Below are positions 10,953-13,033 of a stretch of DNA of 13,033 bases, piece by piece (positions within the stretch are counted from its first letter, which is position 1; each line of letters opens with the position of its first letter). This DNA is from Alphaproteobacteria bacterium. Its GTDB lineage: Bacteria > Pseudomonadota > Alphaproteobacteria > Micropepsales > Micropepsaceae. The notes beneath the pieces are model-generated. The model saw only the letters and a list, made by a program, of their open reading frames with translations, did not search any database and was not told the origin of the DNA. Location: positions 1-13,033 of the forward strand of contig JAGWRJ010000031.1 of NCBI GenBank assembly GCA_028869725.1, written 5' to 3'. Position numbers and translations under genes: made by a program.

Positions 10953-13033
10953 TCAATAGCGCCAGAGCCAGTCCACCCCGAGAGAATTCGCATTGTTGGC
11001 ACCAACGGTCCCGGTGACCGTCACATGCGGTGCGACCGTGACCCGTACTTCGGCCGAACTCGCCGATGTGCTCGCACCCTGTGTGACACCGACATAGACC
11101 CGGCCGCCTATATACTTTCCGGCTGTCACCGAGGCTCCGGTGCCTTGTGCCGAACTGGGGCCGGACACATTCAGAACATCGAGCCCCGTCAGGTTACGGG
11201 CGAAGCCCAGAAGGCCACCGTCTCCGCCGCCAACTCCCAGGCTGCTCAGCGCGCCAGACATCTGCGCCAGCTGAAATGCCTGTCCCAGGCTGAGCTGCGG
11301 TGTTCCTGCACCAAATATGAGGTTCGAGAGAATTTCGGATTTCGGCAATGCAGGGACCGAACTCCAATTGATCTTTGGATTGGTCGCAGGACCGGTGATC
11401 GTCAGCGTTACCGCAAGATTTGTGCTCGTATACTGCGCAGCGACGTTTACCGCAGCATTGCCGGGCAGGTCATTACTGATGTGGACCAGCCCGCTTTGCA
11501 GGGTAAAGGTCTTGCCGATCACCTCGGCAGTCCCATTGATGACCTGCACCTGTCCCCGGAAGGCTGGATGCGCAACCGTCCCAAATATATTCAGATGCCC
11601 GCCCCACTCCGAGTTCAACCCCCGGCCGGCGATATAGAGGCGGTTTGGAACGGCAATACCAATGTCAAGCCGGGCCGTACCAAGAACCGTTGGCACGGCG
11701 CTCTGCGTCAAAGCCGGCTCCTGGAGCGGTTTGGTACCTACCCGCTGACCCACGTAATGCACCTTGATTGTCGGAATGGCAGGCGGAATGGCTGCGCCCA
11801 GATCGACGTGCACAGTGTCAGTGCGCAATTTGCCGCTGATCGTAACTGGACCTTTCGTCGGCAACTTCACTTCCAGTGTGCCAGTAGCGGCGCCATGAAT
11901 GAGATCTTCACGGACAAGCTCAGCATTGTTCAATTGCAACTTCAGATCGCCAGTGAGCGGAAAGGAGGGGCCAGGCAGCAGGGACTCGAGTGAAATCTGT
12001 CCGGAAGCCTTGAGCGTTCCCGAACCACCATCCTTGGCATTCAGGGTCAAATCGGCAAGGCCGCTTGGGCGCGTCACCACCTTTGCATCAAGGTCGGTCA
12101 GACGCGTCCCGGTCCGCAGAGCGCTGAAGCTGCCATGCTCGATCTGCAGACTGCCGTCCAAACGGGGATGAATGACGTCGCCTACAAGCCGAACATCAGC
12201 CGTAATAATGCCGGTTACGCTTTCCTCGGCCAGGGGAAGCAGTGCCGACAGGCGCCCAGCATCCAGATCCGGGATGACAAGCGCACCTCGAACGGCACCT
12301 GAAGCCGCCAGACTTGGCACAAAGCTGCCGTCACGACGTACGAGTGGCAGGTGCAAGTTCAGCGTGACGGGCCTCGAGCTGAACCCGGTGATGCGGCCGT
12401 CAGTGTCCAGAGCTGTCCCGTTCCAGTCAGACACGAAGGTAAAATCAGCCGGTCGGATGGGTTTGCTCGCAGACGCGAACACCATATTGCGTCCGTCAGC
12501 CTGCAGATGAACCAGGGTGGATGTCGGGGTAAGGGCAACGTTCAGGGAGGCGGCAAGCATGCCGCTGGCGTGGTGCACCTGCAGCATCGCCGCAAGCGGG
12601 GCGACGGGCAGCTTCGTCAGCTGCAGGTGTGCATTCAGCGTCTTAGTGTCGCCACGAGCCGTCACCACGAGATCGCCGCCCGACACGGACAGCATGGTGC
12701 GCGCAAGCTGGAATCGGCCCTGCTCGCGCGTCACAGACGTCGGCGCCCGAAGGTTGAAGTCAAGCCCAGCCCAGGTACCCTGCAATGCATTCAGTTGGAT
12801 TGCTAGCGGGGTCAGGCGCGCCTGCGCACGGGCCAGCAGAGCGTTCGTACCGTCACGCAACCGGACCATGAGTCGGACCGGTCCTGCTGCGTCCTGTAAT
12901 GTCGCCATTGCCTTGAGGCTGGCGCCTTTCAGGGACGCGACCGACATCTGCCGGATGTCGGCGCTGACCTGAAGCGCGCGACCGAGGCCTTGGACGCGAA
13001 GCGTTCCTACTCCCGCCGCCTGCTGCCCAAGCA
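10953..13033 (-). CDS. tamB: TamB/DUF490 C-terminal part, translocation and assembly module (5' end outside window)
   Basis: TamB-like (AsmA-superfamily) proteins are anchored in the inner membrane and reach to the outer membrane as a long lipid-binding beta groove; they work with TamA in outer-membrane assembly and in anterograde phospholipid transport. The visible 693 codons show long beta-rich, repetitive text such as LDGSLQIEHGSFSALRTGTR and FRGQVQVINGTAEVIGKTF, then NAAVNVAAQYTSTNLAVTLT and a C-terminus ending VGANNANSLGVDWLWRY, as in the DUF490 domain. The frame continues open through position 13033, so the ATG at 12947 is internal and the N-terminal anchor is missing. TamB proteins are usually over 1200 residues, so roughly half is present. 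tamA, commonly just upstream, would lie beyond the right edge. It is convergent with the DUF2891 gene. Confidence 0.9.
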   Translation of the reverse strand, partial: LGQQAAGVGTLRVQGLGRALQVSADIRQMSVASLKGASLKAMATLQDAAGPVRLMVRLRDGTNALLARAQARLTPLAIQLNALQGTWAGLDFNLRAPTSVTREQGRFQLARTMLSVSGGDLVVTARGDTKTLNAHLQLTKLPVAPLAAMLQVHHASGMLAASLNVALTPTSTLVHLQADGRNMVFASASKPIRPADFTFVSDWNGTALDTDGRITGFSSRPVTLNLHLPLVRRDGSFVPSLAASGAVRGALVIPDLDAGRLSALLPLAEESVTGIITADVRLVGDVIHPRLDGSLQIEHGSFSALRTGTRLTDLDAKVVTRPSGLADLTLNAKDGGSGTLKASGQISLESLLPGPSFPLTGDLKLQLNNAELVREDLIHGAATGTLEVKLPTKGPVTISGKLRTDTVHVDLGAAIPPAIPTIKVHYVGQRVGTKPLQEPALTQSAVPTVLGTARLDIGIAVPNRLYIAGRGLNSEWGGHLNIFGTVAHPAFRGQVQVINGTAEVIGKTFTLQSGLVHISNDLPGNAAVNVAAQYTSTNLAVTLTITGPATNPKINWSSVPALPKSEILSNLIFGAGTPQLSLGQAFQLAQMSGALSSLGVGGGDGGLLGFARNLTGLDVLNVSGPSSAQGTGASVTAGKYIGGRVYVGVTQGASTSASSAEVRVTVAPHVTVTGTVGANNANSLGVDWLWRY

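Noticed and set aside
11025..12972. Long plus-strand open frames opposite tamB (for example 11025-11993)
   Set aside because: They are antisense shadows of the conserved tamB frame in GC-rich DNA, with cysteine/arginine-rich content and no domain or ribosome site.

Overview
The window looks like chromosomal DNA of a hopanoid-making alphaproteobacterium. The GC-rich base composition, an HpnH/HpnM/HpnN set next to MlaA, and the protein styles suggest a member of the Rhodospirillales/Acetobacteraceae. This placement is inferred from gene content only; no rRNA or other marker is present. Ten protein genes fill most of the window. No tRNA, rRNA, CRISPR array, insertion sequence or phage-like gene was seen.

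Left part (1-3306), isoprenoid and hopanoid supply. On the minus strand ispH (last enzyme of the MEP pathway, making IPP/DMAPP) is followed after 30 bp by hpnH (radical-SAM adenosylhopane synthase, cut by the left window edge). Divergently, on the plus strand, lies an ispA-type farnesyl diphosphate synthase. Together they supply C5 units, condense them to C15, and elongate the finished C30 hopene to the C35 hopanoid.

Middle part (3406-7764), lipid traffic across the envelope. mlaA (outer-membrane lipoprotein, minus strand) is divergent from hpnM (periplasmic MlaC/Ttg2-like carrier, plus strand). hpnM is tail-to-tail with hpnN (inner-membrane RND transporter for hopanoids, minus strand). Outer-membrane, periplasmic and inner-membrane parts of a possible lipid route thus sit side by side.

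Right part (7765-13033). A 527-bp region without a recognisable gene precedes a compact plus-strand operon of DUF969, DUF979 and DUF2891 proteins. The first two form a conserved membrane pair that I recall being linked to 5-oxoproline (pyroglutamate) transport. DUF2891 is a soluble protein of unknown function with an enzyme-like set of conserved residues. The operon meets, with only 3 bp between stop codons, the C-terminal 693 codons of tamB (minus strand, running off the right edge), another factor that bridges the inner and outer membranes.

Three non-coding stretches of about 300 bp or more (2046-2388, 4171-4471, 7765-8291) hold only weak candidate signals. At least two start codons (mlaA, possibly hpnH) appear to be TTG, judged from Shine-Dalgarno placement.
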